45,874 nt of DNA, from positions 1-45,874 of the forward strand of contig NZ_ARQJ01000017.1 of the NCBI RefSeq assembly GCF_000385175.1, written 5' to 3'. Under the pieces are notes generated by a model, which worked only from the letters and a program-made list of their open reading frames with translations, made no database searches and had not been told where the DNA came from. Each line of letters starts with the position of its first letter. The stretch's first letter is position 1. The stretch comes from Salinicoccus albus DSM 19776 (GTDB lineage: Bacteria; Bacillota; Bacilli; Staphylococcales; Salinicoccaceae). Position numbers and translations under genes: made by a program. This document shows, piece by piece, positions 35,387 through 45,835 of the stretch.

Positions 35387-38014
35387 ATGGATATGCCAAC
35401 GAAATATAACCCGCAGTCTGTTGAAGCGGGAAAATATAAGGAATGGGTAGCGGCCGGTTATTTCAAGTCGGATGCAAATTCTGATAAGGAACCTTATTCA
35501 ATTGTCATTCCGCCGCCCAATGTCACTGGCAGGCTGCATCTGGGGCATGCATGGGATACGACACTGCAGGACATCATTACCCGTATGAAACGTATGCAGG
35601 GCTACGAAGTGCTGTATCTGCCGGGCATGGATCATGCGGGGATAGCCACACAAGCCAAGGTGGATGCAAGGCTTCGTGAACAGGGGATTGACCGTCGTGA
35701 AATCGGGCGTGAGAAGTTTCTGGAACATGTTTGGAACTGGAAAGAGGAATATGCGGGGTTCATCAGACATCAGTGGGAGAAACTGGGTCTCGGCCTGGAT
35801 TATGATAAAGAGCGTTTTACCATGGATACAGGCCTTTCAGATGCGGTGCGCAAAGTATTTGTTGATATGTATGAAAAAGGGCTTATCTATCGCGGCCAAT
35901 ATATCATCAATTGGGATCCGGTGACTCAAACAGCGCTCAGTGATATTGAAGTGGTCCACAAGGAAATTGAAGGACATTTCTATCATGTTAAATATCCGCT
36001 TGAGGACGGCGGACATGTAGAAATCGCCACTACTCGCCCGGAGACGATGCTTGGAGATACAGCGATTGTCGTGCATCCGGATGATGAGCGCTACCAGGGG
36101 ATGATTGGCCAGCATGCTGTGCTGCCGATTGTCAACCGCAGACTGCCGATTATTGCTGATCCGTATGTTGAGCAGGCGTTTGGCACCGGAGTGATGAAAG
36201 TGACCCCGGCTCATGATCCAAATGATTTTGTGATTGGAGAGCGTCACAATCTGGAGCGAATCAATGTCATGCATCCGGACGGTACAATGAATGAATCTGC
36301 CGGTAAATATGACGGCATGGATCGCTTTGAATGCCGCAGCGCACTCGTAGAAGATTTAAAAGCAGCGGACTGCCTGCTGGAAATTGAGCCCCACCTGCAC
36401 TCTGTGGGGCACTCTGAACGGAGTGATGCAGTTGTAGAACCATATTTATCCACCCAGTGGTTTGTCGGTATGGATACGCTGGCGGAAAAGAGCCTTGACA
36501 ATCAGGATTCGGATGATGCCATTCGTTTCGTACCGGATCGCTTTGATGCCACATTCCGCAGATGGATGGAGGACATCCGGGACTGGGTGATCTCCCGTCA
36601 GCTCTGGTGGGGGCATCAGATACCTGCCTGGTATCACAAGACAACCGGTGAAATTTATGTGGGCATTGAGGCGCCGGCAGACCCTGAAAACTGGGAACAG
36701 GATGAAGATGTGCTCGATACCTGGTTTTCCAGTGCCCTATGGCCTTTTTCCACTATGGGCTGGCCAGAGGAGACGGATGATCTTAAAAAATTCTTTCCGA
36801 CAAATGTCCTGGTCACCGGATACGATATTATCTTCTTCTGGGTGGCGCGCATGATATTTTCTTCCCTTGAGCATACAGGTGAGTATCCATTTGAGGATGT
36901 GCTGCTTCATGGACTCGTACGGGATGAACACAATCGCAAGATGTCAAAATCACTCGGCAACGGTGTCGACCCTATGGACGTCATCGACAGATACGGTGCT
37001 GATGCAATGAGATACTTCCTGGCAACCGGGACGACTCCGGGTCATGATCTGAAATATTCTGATGCCAAGGTGGAGTCTGTATGGAACTTTATCAATAAGA
37101 TATGGAATGCATCAAGGTTCAGTCTGATGAATATCGGTGAGAATTTCACGATGAATGATATTGATCTCAACGGTGATAAGACACTAGCTGATGAATGGAT
37201 ACTGACCCGGCTGAATGAAACGGTTAGAGATGTGACAAGACTGTCCGAGCAATATGAATTCGGTGAAGTTGGACGGCTTCTATACAATTTCATATGGGAT
37301 GAATTCTGTGACTGGTATATTGAAATGGCGAAAGTGTCGATGACAGAAGGCGCCGAGCGCGAAAAACACATGACACGCTCAGTGCTGCTTTATACGCTGG
37401 ACCGCGTGATGAAAATGCTTCACCCATTCATGCCGTTTGTCACTGAAGAGATCTATCAGACTATCGATGCAAAGCGCAGCATCGTTGTGAGCGAATGGCC
37501 GGAGCCAGATGATGATCATATGTACATGGAAGCCAAAGAAAGAATGGCGATTCTGGTGGAAATCATCAAATCTGTCAGACAGACAAGAAATGAGTTAAAT
37601 ACCCCTATATCAAGACCGATTAATATTCAGATTGAAGTAAAGGATGAAAGTAGAAGACAGGGTATAGAATCCAACAGAAGCTATCTGGTACAGTTCTGTA
37701 ATCCATCCGCATTGGAAATTGCTGAAAATATCAAAGTGGAAGATGATGCAAAGACAGATGTTGTCAAAGGTGCGACAGTGATTCTGCCATTATCCGGGCT
37801 GATCGATATGGAAGCGGAGCTCACAAGACTTAAATCTGAATTGGAACGTCTGGAAGGTGAGCTAAAACGTGTTGAAGGCAAGCTCGCCAATGAAAATTTC
37901 GTCAGCAAGGCGCCTGAAGCGGTCGTCAGTAAGGAGAAAGAAAAAAAGATGGATTATCAGGCGCAGTATGATGAAGTAAAAGAACGTATCGAAAGTCTTG
38001 AGAGAAAGGGGTGA
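35387..38014 (+). CDS. valS: Valyl-tRNA synthetase
   Basis: This is the class I synthetase that charges tRNA-Val and edits Thr. The 875-residue protein has the HIGH motif in [13 protein letters not shown] near residue 48, the CP1 editing domain ([17 protein letters not shown]), [15 protein letters not shown] at about 519 ([12 protein letters not shown]), the anticodon-binding helices, and the C-terminal coiled coil ([20 protein letters not shown]). The ATG at 35387 is preceded by AAAGGAGAG. It is read from the T-box leader. folC starts 3 nt after its stop. Confidence 0.97.
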   Translation: MDMPTKYNPQSVEAGKYKEWVAAGYFKSDANSDKEPYSIVIPPPNVTGRLHLGHAWDTTLQDIITRMKRMQGYEVLYLPGMDHAGIATQAKVDARLREQGIDRREIGREKFLEHVWNWKEEYAGFIRHQWEKLGLGLDYDKERFTMDTGLSDAVRKVFVDMYEKGLIYRGQYIINWDPVTQTALSDIEVVHKEIEGHFYHVKYPLEDGGHVEIATTRPETMLGDTAIVVHPDDERYQGMIGQHAVLPIVNRRLPIIADPYVEQAFGTGVMKVTPAHDPNDFVIGERHNLERINVMHPDGTMNESAGKYDGMDRFECRSALVEDLKAADCLLEIEPHLHSVGHSERSDAVVEPYLSTQWFVGMDTLAEKSLDNQDSDDAIRFVPDRFDATFRRWMEDIRDWVISRQLWWGHQIPAWYHKTTGEIYVGIEAPADPENWEQDEDVLDTWFSSALWPFSTMGWPEETDDLKKFFPTNVLVTGYDIIFFWVARMIFSSLEHTGEYPFEDVLLHGLVRDEHNRKMSKSLGNGVDPMDVIDRYGADAMRYFLATGTTPGHDLKYSDAKVESVWNFINKIWNASRFSLMNIGENFTMNDIDLNGDKTLADEWILTRLNETVRDVTRLSEQYEFGEVGRLLYNFIWDEFCDWYIEMAKVSMTEGAEREKHMTRSVLLYTLDRVMKMLHPFMPFVTEEIYQTIDAKRSIVVSEWPEPDDDHMYMEAKERMAILVEIIKSVRQTRNELNTPISRPINIQIEVKDESRRQGIESNRSYLVQFCNPSALEIAENIKVEDDAKTDVVKGATVILPLSGLIDMEAELTRLKSELERLEGELKRVEGKLANENFVSKAPEAVVSKEKEKKMDYQAQYDEVKERIESLERKG

Positions 38015-38017
38015 AGT

Positions 38018-39286
38018 ATGGACTATCAGGATGGCTTGAAATGGATTCACGAGCGCAGAAAATTTGGGATAAAGCCTGGGATCAGACGCATGAAATGGAT
38101 GCTTGAGAAGCTTGGCAGTCCTGAGGATAATATCAATGGCATTCATATTGCCGGTACGAACGGCAAAGGGTCCACAGCCTCTTATATGAGAAATGCTTTG
38201 AACTATAACGATTACGATGTGGGCACATTTACGTCACCCTACATTGAGACGTTCAACGAACGCATATCAGTAAACGCCCAGCCGATTACTGATGATGAAA
38301 TCATGGAGCTGGTTGAAATCGTCCGCCCCGTCAGCGAACAGATGGATGAAAAAACAGATTTGGGATCAGCAACTGAATTTGAAATCATCACGACAATGAT
38401 GTTTGTTTATTTTGGCAGAATCAGATCGGTGGATTATGTGATCATTGAAGCGGGACTCGGCGCCAAAAACGATTCCACCAATGTATTTGAACCTATTATG
38501 ACAGTGCTCACAAGCATCGGTCTGGATCATACGAATGTCTTGGGAAACACCCTCATTGATATTGCCAAAGATAAAAGCGGAGTGATTAAACCGGACGTCC
38601 CTCTGGCATTTGCCGTCAAAGATGAACATGCCAAGGATTATATTTACAAAATGCTGAAAGACAATCATTCACAGGGCGTCGAGCTGGATCGGGACATCAT
38701 ACTGGTGTCCTCAGATGACGAATTTTCTTTCCAATACGGCAGATATGACTTTCAGGACATACATCTGAATATGCTCGGCAGGCATCAGCATGAGAATGCC
38801 GCCCTTGCAATCGCATCACTGCTCACACTCCAGGATAGGGGGGAGACATCTCTGGAGCTGAATAAAATGATCCGGGGCATCGAAGAAGTGTCATGGCCGG
38901 GAAGAATTGAGATTATCAGCCAGTCACCTGTTATTATTCTTGACGGCGCACATAATAACGAAGCTACAGAAGCATTGGTAAATACCATCAAAGAAAATTA
39001 CAGCGACAGAGAAATCAGTGTACTGTTTTCAGCGATCGAAGGGAAGCCGCTTACACGGATGGTGGACCAGCTATGTGAAATTGCCGATCGCTTTTACGTA
39101 ACAGATTTTGATTTTCCTAACGCATTATCTGTTGAAACAATCTATAAAGCGGTTGATCACCCGCACAAGCAAAAAATCAAAGACTATAAAAATTTCATTG
39201 AAACATTTGACGGGGAAATGCTTCTTGTAACCGGCAGCCTTTATTTCATCAGTGAAATTAAACAGTATTTCAATGAAAAAAACTGA
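38018..39286 (+). CDS. folC: Folylpolyglutamate synthase/dihydrofolate synthase
   Basis: This Mur-ligase-like enzyme adds glutamate to folates. The 422-residue protein has the P-loop AGTNGKGSTAS near residue 45, the omega-loop region TFTSPYIETFNERI, and IIEAGLGAKNDSTNVF. SIGLDHTNVLGNT and ILDGAHNNEA mark the C-terminal domain. The AAAGGGG site overlaps the end of valS, so it is probably translated from the valS mRNA. The same pair occurs in Bacillus and Staphylococcus. Confidence 0.95.
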   Translation: MDYQDGLKWIHERRKFGIKPGIRRMKWMLEKLGSPEDNINGIHIAGTNGKGSTASYMRNALNYNDYDVGTFTSPYIETFNERISVNAQPITDDEIMELVEIVRPVSEQMDEKTDLGSATEFEIITTMMFVYFGRIRSVDYVIIEAGLGAKNDSTNVFEPIMTVLTSIGLDHTNVLGNTLIDIAKDKSGVIKPDVPLAFAVKDEHAKDYIYKMLKDNHSQGVELDRDIILVSSDDEFSFQYGRYDFQDIHLNMLGRHQHENAALAIASLLTLQDRGETSLELNKMIRGIEEVSWPGRIEIISQSPVIILDGAHNNEATEALVNTIKENYSDREISVLFSAIEGKPLTRMVDQLCEIADRFYVTDFDFPNALSVETIYKAVDHPHKQKIKDYKNFIETFDGEMLLVTGSLYFISEIKQYFNEKN

Positions 39287-39313
39287 AATGAGCAGCTGCG
39301 GCTGCTCATTTTT
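39286..39313 (+). terminator. Terminator of valS-folC
   Basis: An 11-bp stem (AAATGAGCAGC with GCTGCTCATTT) with a TGCG loop and a T run, starting at the folC stop. Confidence 0.88.
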
Positions 39314-39339
39314 ATCTTTCCTGTATAGAAATAATGAAG

Positions 39340-39357
39340 TGTCAGTAAATACTGTCA
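39340..39357. promoter_or_regulatory. Dyad upstream of the YfcC-family gene, possible operator
   Basis: TGTCAGTA and TACTGTCA form an imperfect inverted repeat around AA. It lies about 35 nt upstream of a likely -10 (TATAAT at 39394-39399), which lacks a good -35 and so may need an activator. The binding protein is unknown. Confidence 0.35.
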
Positions 39358-39431
39358 TAAATCAAATAATTCTGTTATTTCATTTTTTGTATGTATAATG
39401 GAGATATATTTTATAAACAGGGGAGATGTTT

Positions 39432-40841
39432 ATGCAACACGATGAAAAAGAGACCATAGGTACCGGTCACAGGTTTCCGCACACTTATGCAATTCTTCTG
39501 GCGGTTGCAATCATCAGTGCGGTATTGAGCTATGTGATTCCTGCCGGTGAGTATGAGAGAGTCGAGAGAGAGGGACAGACGCAGGTGGTGCCAGACAGTT
39601 TTTCCGGTGTCGAACAGGATCCGGTGTCATTTTTTGAATTGTTTAAAGCCATCCCGACCGGCTTGATTGAAGGGGGCAATATCATCTTTTATATCTTTCT
39701 TGTCGGCGGTGCATTCGGTGTCATCAGAGCGACTGGTGCGATAGAGGCGGCGATACAGAAAGTGATGCATTCGGTAAAAGGCAATGAAAAATTGATGATA
39801 CCCGTCATCATGTTTGTCTTTTCATTGCTTGGTTTTACCACAGGGATGTCGGAAGAAACAATTATCTTTGTACCGATAGGAATCGTACTTGCCACTGCAC
39901 TGGGTTATGATGCAATCGTCGGCACGGCAATGGTCACACTCGGCGCTGCTTCAGGGTTTATCGGGGGCATGCTGAATCCATTTACAGTTGGCATTGCGCA
40001 GGAGATTGCCGAGCTGACAATTTTCTCCGGCTGGGAATTTAGGACCATTGTATATATATTCGTTTTGAGTGCTGCGATATTATATGTCATGCATTATGCT
40101 AAAAAAGTTCAACAGGATCCTAAAAAAAGCATTGTTTTTAATGAAACGCAAAATGGTCAGATTAACTTTACCGAAGATGTAATGAATTTTGGGGCATTGA
40201 AAAAGAGACATATATTCATACTGGCTGCATTCGCGCTGGGTATCATTATTAATGTGTATGGGATTTTTCAGCATGGATGGTTTCTAACAGAATTGTCCGC
40301 AAACTTTTTCCTTGTCGGTATAATCGCTGGACTGATGGGCGGCATGCGAATCAATGATATTTTTGATTCATTTATCGATGGGATGAAGCTTGTGGTATAT
40401 GGTGCGATCATCGTCGGGTTTGCACGCGCGATTCTGGTTGTGCTGGAATCCGGTCTGATCATCGACACCATCATATACAGCATGAGCGGGGTGCTTGATT
40501 ACCTCCCACAGACGATTTCAGCACTGGGAATGCTCGTCATCCAGGTGATTATTAACTTCTTCATCCCGTCAGGGTCCGGCCAGGCGATGACCACGATGCC
40601 GATAATGACACCGATTGCTGATCTGCAGGAAATCCCGCGTCAAATTGCTGTATTGGCCTACCAGTATGGGGATGGCATCACAAATACGATTATCCCGACC
40701 TCCGCTTCATTGATGGGTGTCCTTGCAGTTGCCGGGATCCCATACATCAAGTGGGTCAAGTTTGTATGGAAAATTACTGCATTCTGGCTGATAATTGCAG
40801 CGATTGCGCTGGTGACTGCAATCGTATTAAACATATCCTGA
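39432..40841 (+). CDS. YfcC-family membrane transporter (DcuC/ArsB-like superfamily)
   Basis: The 469-residue protein has about twelve membrane spans. It has the YfcC family start (FPHTYAILLAVAIISAVLSY, then VIPAGEYER), GFTTGMSEETIIFVPIGI, and the C-terminal INFFIPSGSGQAMTTMPIM and YQYGDGITNTIIPTSASLMG signatures. Relatives are annotated as arginine/ornithine or C4-dicarboxylate carriers; the substrate is not determined here. I chose ATG 39432 because AGGGGAG at 39419-39425 directly abuts the in-frame ATG at 39426. It has its own terminator. Confidence 0.88.
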   Translation: MQHDEKETIGTGHRFPHTYAILLAVAIISAVLSYVIPAGEYERVEREGQTQVVPDSFSGVEQDPVSFFELFKAIPTGLIEGGNIIFYIFLVGGAFGVIRATGAIEAAIQKVMHSVKGNEKLMIPVIMFVFSLLGFTTGMSEETIIFVPIGIVLATALGYDAIVGTAMVTLGAASGFIGGMLNPFTVGIAQEIAELTIFSGWEFRTIVYIFVLSAAILYVMHYAKKVQQDPKKSIVFNETQNGQINFTEDVMNFGALKKRHIFILAAFALGIIINVYGIFQHGWFLTELSANFFLVGIIAGLMGGMRINDIFDSFIDGMKLVVYGAIIVGFARAILVVLESGLIIDTIIYSMSGVLDYLPQTISALGMLVIQVIINFFIPSGSGQAMTTMPIMTPIADLQEIPRQIAVLAYQYGDGITNTIIPTSASLMGVLAVAGIPYIKWVKFVWKITAFWLIIAAIALVTAIVLNIS

Positions 40842-40850
40842 ATATTAAAG

Positions 40851-40888
40851 AGGGAGACCGCTGACTGGTTAACTTCAGCGGTCTCCCT
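40851..40888. terminator. Terminator between the convergent YfcC-family gene and mscL
   Basis: A perfect 14-bp stem (40851-40864 with 40875-40888) with a 10-nt loop and T-rich sequence on both sides. It probably works in both directions. Confidence 0.85.
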
Positions 40889-40905
40889 GATTTCTTCTTA
40901 ATCTG

Positions 40906-41277
40906 CTAGATATCATTCTTATTTTCCTTAAGTGAATCCCTGATCTCCCTGAGTAATAAAACCTGCTCTTCTTCCGCGGCTTCTTCTTCGACAAATTTGT
41001 TTTTGGTCGCTTTGTTGACTATTTTGATGAACATGAAGACAGCGGCTGCAATGATGAGGAAATCCACGACCGACTGGATAAATACTCCGTAGGTGATCCC
41101 CATGTATTCCCAGCTTCTTGCGAAATCAGTGTCACCGAAAATGAGTGCAGTCAAAGGCATGATAATGTTTTCGACCAGTGAAGTGATGATCCGGCCGAAT
41201 GCTGCGCCAATGACAACTGCGACGGCAAGTTCCATGACGTTGCCCTGGGTGATAAACGCTTTAAATTCCTTCCACAT
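40906..41277 (-). CDS. mscL: Large-conductance mechanosensitive channel
   Basis: MscL is a pentameric membrane channel that opens on hypo-osmotic shock. The 123-residue protein has [31 protein letters not shown] (N-terminal helix and TM1), a periplasmic-type loop with [12 protein letters not shown]2 ([19 protein letters not shown]) and a charged C-terminal helix. I chose the ATG at 41277 with AAAAGGAGG about 6 nt upstream. Longer starts extend into AT-rich sequence. A channel of this type fits a salt-exposed organism. Confidence 0.95.
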   Translation of the reverse strand: MWKEFKAFITQGNVMELAVAVVIGAAFGRIITSLVENIIMPLTALIFGDTDFARSWEYMGITYGVFIQSVVDFLIIAAAVFMFIKIVNKATKNKFVEEEAAEEEQVLLLREIRDSLKENKNDI

Positions 41278-41389
41278 AATGAACCTCCTTTTAAAAGAAT
41301 GATTGAATCTAACATGCTTTAACAATATGACATTTTTCACATTCAAAGACAAGGTTGAATTTACAACTGTTCAATCCTTAGGAGAAAAT

Positions 41390-41509
41390 GTATAATAAGA
41401 CTGGTTTGGAGAAAGTCAGTAAAATATCGGGAACATATAATGATTAACATATAATTATTGGATAAACCTATAGTGATAAGTCATGCTTATCGCTATAGGT
41501 TGTTTTTTT
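41390..41509 (+). ncRNA. Possible small RNA or attenuated leader upstream of acnA
   Basis: TATAAT elements occur at 41391-41396 and 41436-41441, neither with a clear -35. They are followed by a strong terminator: a perfect 16-bp stem (41465-41480 with 41486-41501), a TCATG loop and seven T. No open frame of note lies between. The nearest plus-strand gene upstream is over 500 nt away and has its own terminator, so the hairpin must end a transcript that starts locally. It could be a short RNA or an attenuator of acnA. Confidence 0.4.
41465..41509 (+). terminator. Strong terminator upstream of acnA
   Basis: A 16-bp fully paired stem (one G-T pair) with a 5-nt loop and a T run at 41503-41509. 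Confidence 0.9.
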
Positions 41510-41620
41510 AAATCATAATTAAGATGATTTTGAAGTATGTTCCGTTTACACCAAATGGGATTAGTTATACAATTATAAGGAACGGTCATATGACTGGAAT
41601 ATTGATAGGGGGCTATTAAC

Positions 41621-44326
41621 ATGAGTCAAAGTTTAAATGAAACTGCTAAAAGTTCATTTAGTGCCGGCGGTAAGGAGTACAATTATTTCAGATTAAGATC
41701 ATTAACTGAAAAAGGTATGTCCGATCCGTCAAAACTGCCGTACTCAATCAGAGTATTGCTTGAATCTGTCCTCAGACAGTATGACGGCACAGTAATCAAA
41801 GATGAGCACATTGAACCGCTTGCAACCTGGGATCAGGGTAATAACGAAGGCAAAGAAGTACCATTCAAACCTTCACGTGTTATTTTGCAGGATTTCACTG
41901 GGGTGCCTGCAGTGGTCGACCTGGCATCATTAAGGAAAGCGATGGATGATGTTGGCGGAGACGTTCAGAAGATTAACCCGGAAGTACCGGTCGATCTCGT
42001 CATTGACCATTCGGTGCAAGTGGATGAATATGGGACTCATGATTCGCTGCAGAAAAACATGGAGCTCGAATTTGACAGGAATAAGGAGCGTTATGAGTTC
42101 CTGAACTGGGCCACTAAATCATTTGACAATTACAGGGCGGTGCCGCCTGCAACTGGAATCGTCCATCAGGTCAACCTGGAGTATCTGGCGAACGTTGTCC
42201 ATGTCAGAGAGGAAGATGATGGTCTGGTTACTTACCCGGATACACTGGTAGGCACGGACTCCCATACGACAATGATCAACGGTCTTGGCGTGCTTGGCTG
42301 GGGTGTTGGCGGTATTGAAGCTGAAGCGGGCATGCTTGGACAGCCTTCATACATCCCCGTACCTGAAGTCATCGGTGTCAGAATGACCAATGCGCTGCCG
42401 GAAGGTTCTACAGCAACAGATCTGGCACTGCGCGTGACGGAACTGCTCCGTCAAAAAGGTGTGGTGGGCAAATTTGTTGAGTTCTTCGGCAAAGGCGTGT
42501 CCAAACTCCCATTGGCCGACCGTGCAACAATAGCGAACATGTCTCCGGAATATGGGGCGACGTGTGCGTTCTTCCCTGTTGATGAAGAAACACTCAGCTA
42601 TATGCGCTTGACCGGCCGTACAGAAGACCATATCGATGTAGTGGAGAACTATCTCAAAGAAAATGATATGTTCTTCAACCCGGATGATGAAGCAGTGTAT
42701 TCGGATATTGTTGAACTTGACCTTTCGACTGTGGAACCGTCACTTTCCGGTCCAAAACGTCCACAAGATCTCATCGAGCTCTCCAACATGAAAAAAGAGT
42801 ACAGAAAATCCATTACTGCTGAAAGCGGCAACAGCGGTCATGGTCTGGATGAATCCGAGTTTGATAAAACGTCAACGGTGAAATTTGACAATGGTGAAAC
42901 AACAGAGATGAAAACAGGTGACCTGGCAATCGCTGCCATTACTTCCTGTACAAACACTTCCAATCCATACGTAATGCTTGGTGCCGGACTGATTGCTAAA
43001 AGAGCAGTGGAAAAAGGACTTAAAGTACCTTCTTATGTAAAAACTTCTCTTGCGCCAGGTTCAAAAGTAGTTACTGGCTATCTTGAAGACTCAGGTTTAC
43101 AGGAGTATCTGGATACGCTCGGCTTTAATCTGGTTGGCTACGGCTGTACCACCTGTATTGGTAACTCCGGTCCGCTGCGTCCGGAAATATCCGACGCGGT
43201 TGTAGAAGAAGATCTGCTGGTTTCATCTGTATTGTCCGGCAATCGTAACTTTGAAGGGCGTATTCATCCGCTGGTAAAAGCGAACTATCTTGCATCCCCA
43301 CAGCTTGTCGTTGCCTATGCATTGGCGGGCACAGTGGATATTGATTTGAAGAATGAGCCGCTCGGCACAGATCAGGACGGTAATGATGTATTCATGAAAG
43401 ATATCTGGCCTTCACAGAAAGAGGTTAAAGATACTGTAATGAGCACCGTGACGCCTGAACTCTTCAAGAAGGAGTACGAAACTGTATTTGATTCCAATGA
43501 AACCTGGAATAATATTGAAACGACAGACGCACCGCTTTATGATTTTGATCCGGAATCCACATATATTCAAAATCCATCATTCTTCCAGGATCTGTCCACT
43601 GAACCAGGGACAGTGACGCCGATTAACGGGCTGCGTGTGCTTGGCAAATTCGGTGATTCGGTGACCACCGACCATATTTCACCGGCAGGCGCAATCGGCA
43701 AGGATACCCCGGCTGGTAAATGGCTGATTGATCAGGGTGTCTCACCAAGAAACTTCAACTCTTACGGTTCCCGGCGCGGTAACCATGAAGTGATGGTGCG
43801 CGGTACGTTTGCCAACATTCGTATCCGTAACAAAATTGCTGCGGGCACTGAAGGCGGATTTACGACTTACTGGCCGACAGGCGAAGTGATGAGCATTTAT
43901 GATGCAGCCATGAAATATAAAGAGGATGGCACCGGTCTTGCCGTAATTGCCGGCGATGACTACGGAATGGGCTCCAGCAGGGACTGGGCAGCTAAAGGTA
44001 CGAATCTTCTCGGTGTTAAAGCGGTTATCGCTGCCAGTTACGAACGTATCCACCGTTCCAACCTTGTGATGATGGGTGTATTGCCACTGCAGTTTGCTGA
44101 TGGTGAGAATGCTGATACGCATGGACTGGACGGCAGTGAGACATTTGATATTCAGGTAGATGATACTGTTAAACCTGGAGATATGATAAATGTTACTGCG
44201 TTAAATGAATCAGGTGACAAGAAAGAATTTAAGGTAAAAGCACGGTTTGATTCTGAAGTAGAAGTGGACTATTACCGCAACGGCGGTATTCTGCAGCTTG
44301 TTCTCAGAAACAAATTGAAGGCATAG
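41621..44326 (+). CDS. acnA: Aconitate hydratase A
   Basis: This TCA-cycle enzyme interconverts citrate and isocitrate. The 901-residue length equals that of the Staphylococcus enzyme. The [4Fe-4S] ligands are in [10 protein letters not shown] (near residue 443) and [13 protein letters not shown] (near 509 and 512). Other family motifs are [20 protein letters not shown] and [15 protein letters not shown]; the swivel domain has [13 protein letters not shown] and [25 protein letters not shown] lies about 10 nt before the ATG. The promoter is not certain: TTTACA at 41545-41550 with TATACA has 15-bp spacing. Confidence 0.97.
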   Translation: MSQSLNETAKSSFSAGGKEYNYFRLRSLTEKGMSDPSKLPYSIRVLLESVLRQYDGTVIKDEHIEPLATWDQGNNEGKEVPFKPSRVILQDFTGVPAVVDLASLRKAMDDVGGDVQKINPEVPVDLVIDHSVQVDEYGTHDSLQKNMELEFDRNKERYEFLNWATKSFDNYRAVPPATGIVHQVNLEYLANVVHVREEDDGLVTYPDTLVGTDSHTTMINGLGVLGWGVGGIEAEAGMLGQPSYIPVPEVIGVRMTNALPEGSTATDLALRVTELLRQKGVVGKFVEFFGKGVSKLPLADRATIANMSPEYGATCAFFPVDEETLSYMRLTGRTEDHIDVVENYLKENDMFFNPDDEAVYSDIVELDLSTVEPSLSGPKRPQDLIELSNMKKEYRKSITAESGNSGHGLDESEFDKTSTVKFDNGETTEMKTGDLAIAAITSCTNTSNPYVMLGAGLIAKRAVEKGLKVPSYVKTSLAPGSKVVTGYLEDSGLQEYLDTLGFNLVGYGCTTCIGNSGPLRPEISDAVVEEDLLVSSVLSGNRNFEGRIHPLVKANYLASPQLVVAYALAGTVDIDLKNEPLGTDQDGNDVFMKDIWPSQKEVKDTVMSTVTPELFKKEYETVFDSNETWNNIETTDAPLYDFDPESTYIQNPSFFQDLSTEPGTVTPINGLRVLGKFGDSVTTDHISPAGAIGKDTPAGKWLIDQGVSPRNFNSYGSRRGNHEVMVRGTFANIRIRNKIAAGTEGGFTTYWPTGEVMSIYDAAMKYKEDGTGLAVIAGDDYGMGSSRDWAAKGTNLLGVKAVIAASYERIHRSNLVMMGVLPLQFADGENADTHGLDGSETFDIQVDDTVKPGDMINVTALNESGDKKEFKVKARFDSEVEVDYYRNGGILQLVLRNKLKA

Positions 44327-44338
44327 ATTTCAAAATTA

Positions 44339-44376
44339 AACAGCCCATCTCTGAGCTCAGAGATGGGCTGTTATTT
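44339..44376 (+). terminator. Terminator of acnA
   Basis: A perfect 15-bp stem (44339-44353 with 44358-44372) with an AGCT loop and TATTTT tail. The insertion sequence begins 3 nt later. Confidence 0.92.
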
Positions 44377-44509
44377 TGGGCTCTATAATAAATACGGTTG
44401 ATGACTGAAATGTCATTAATCGTATTTTTCTATAAAAAGGTATAAAAATAGCGCAAATGTTCTTTATAATGAAGTCACCACACCCCATACAAAGGAAACA
44501 TTTACGCCT

Positions 44510-45829
44510 ATGAAGCATTTTATACTATCTTTACTCCAAATAAAAGAGAATAATATCGACTGCACGAACACGACGGTTGAAGAGATCAGCCATAAAGGGA
44601 TTAAATCCCTGTTTATCACGGCCAAACTTACGTATATTCCGACACACTGTCCCGATTGTGGATGCATGAATGCTGAGTACAGTATCGTCAAAAACGGGAC
44701 CCGTGCCTCCCGCATCACGTTGCCGCATATTTCCGGGCTGCCGGCATTCTTAAAACTGACAAAACAGCGCTATCTCTGTAAAGATTGTGGCCACAGCTTT
44801 ACTGCAGAGACCCCCATCGTCGAGAAATATTGTCACATCTCGACACGCACCCGTCAGTGGATTGCCCACCAATGCGACCAACGGCTCACCGAAAAATACA
44901 TTTCGGAAATGGCGAGTGTCTCGACAACGACCGTGCGTCGTGTGATTGAAGAAACAGCGCATGCCATTCGTCAGCGGCCGACGCACACCTTACCGGCACA
45001 CCTCTGCTTTGATGAATTTAAAAGCGTGAAATCGGTGGACACAGCCATGAGTTTTATATTCTGTGATGCGGTCAGCCATCGGGTGATTGATATCGTGGAA
45101 GACCGGAAACAATATGCATTAACCCGATATTTTTTACGCTATGACCGGTCGGTGCGCCACAAAGTGAAGACCGTTACGGTTGATATGTATGCCCCTTACT
45201 TCCATGTCATTCAGGCGTGTTTCCCGAAGGCAAAAATTATCATTGATAAGTTTCACCTGGTTCAGGCATTAAATCGAGAGCTGAATCGTACGCGCATTCA
45301 AGTCATGAATCAATACAGACATCGGGACCGGCCACTATACAATAAGTTTAAACGGTACTGGAAGCTGTTGTTAAAACCACCGAACCACTTAACGCGAACG
45401 GAATATAAAAAATATCGGCTGTTTTCAGAATGGAAGTCCACCGACAGTATTGCGCAGTATCTGCTCAATGTCGATGAAACATTAAACGCCAATTACGACT
45501 ACGCCCATGCACTGTCTGATGCGTTAAGACAGGGCCATATGGAGCAGTTTAAAGCGCTCATACAAACATCACACGCCGCCCCGCTGTCACCCGGTATGCG
45601 AAGAGTATTACGGACATTCAAAAAGTATGCGCCGCATATTGAACAGACATTACACTATCCAAAACTAACGAATGGCCCGTTGGAGGGCATCAATAACAGT
45701 ATCAAAGCATTAAAACGCGTGGCTTTTGGCTATCGGAACTTTGCCCATTTTAGAGACCGGATATTATTGATGACACGGTTATACCAACCGGAAATAAAAA
45801 GAGCGCCTAACTCGCGTAAAGCAAGTTAG
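44510..45829 (+). CDS. ISL3-family transposase
   Basis: The 439-residue protein moves the element by a DDE mechanism. The N-terminal zinc finger has CPDCGCMN and YLCKDCGHSF (near residues 47-95), followed by a helix-turn-helix (SEMASVSTTTVRRVIEE). The catalytic DDE core has LCFDEFKSVK, TVDMYAPYF, IDKFHLVQALNRELN, and the Glu in NGPLEGINNSIKALKR near the C-terminus. No stop or frameshift is seen, so it is probably active. RBS AAAGGA lies 12 nt before the ATG, and TATAAT at 44465-44470 is a possible -10. Confidence 0.95.
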   Translation: MKHFILSLLQIKENNIDCTNTTVEEISHKGIKSLFITAKLTYIPTHCPDCGCMNAEYSIVKNGTRASRITLPHISGLPAFLKLTKQRYLCKDCGHSFTAETPIVEKYCHISTRTRQWIAHQCDQRLTEKYISEMASVSTTTVRRVIEETAHAIRQRPTHTLPAHLCFDEFKSVKSVDTAMSFIFCDAVSHRVIDIVEDRKQYALTRYFLRYDRSVRHKVKTVTVDMYAPYFHVIQACFPKAKIIIDKFHLVQALNRELNRTRIQVMNQYRHRDRPLYNKFKRYWKLLLKPPNHLTRTEYKKYRLFSEWKSTDSIAQYLLNVDETLNANYDYAHALSDALRQGHMEQFKALIQTSHAAPLSPGMRRVLRTFKKYAPHIEQTLHYPKLTNGPLEGINNSIKALKRVAFGYRNFAHFRDRILLMTRLYQPEIKRAPNSRKAS

Positions 45830-45835
45830 GCGCTC
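45801..45835 (+). terminator. Hairpin across the transposase stop codon
   Basis: A 12-bp stem (GAGCGCCTAACT with AGTTAGGCGCTC) and an 11-nt loop enclose the last codons of the transposase gene. No T run follows. It may end transcription or protect the mRNA 3' end. Confidence 0.55.

Noticed and set aside
41537-41550. CRE-like CGTTTACA half-site before acnA
   Set aside because: The right half matches the CcpA consensus but the left half does not, so it was not called.
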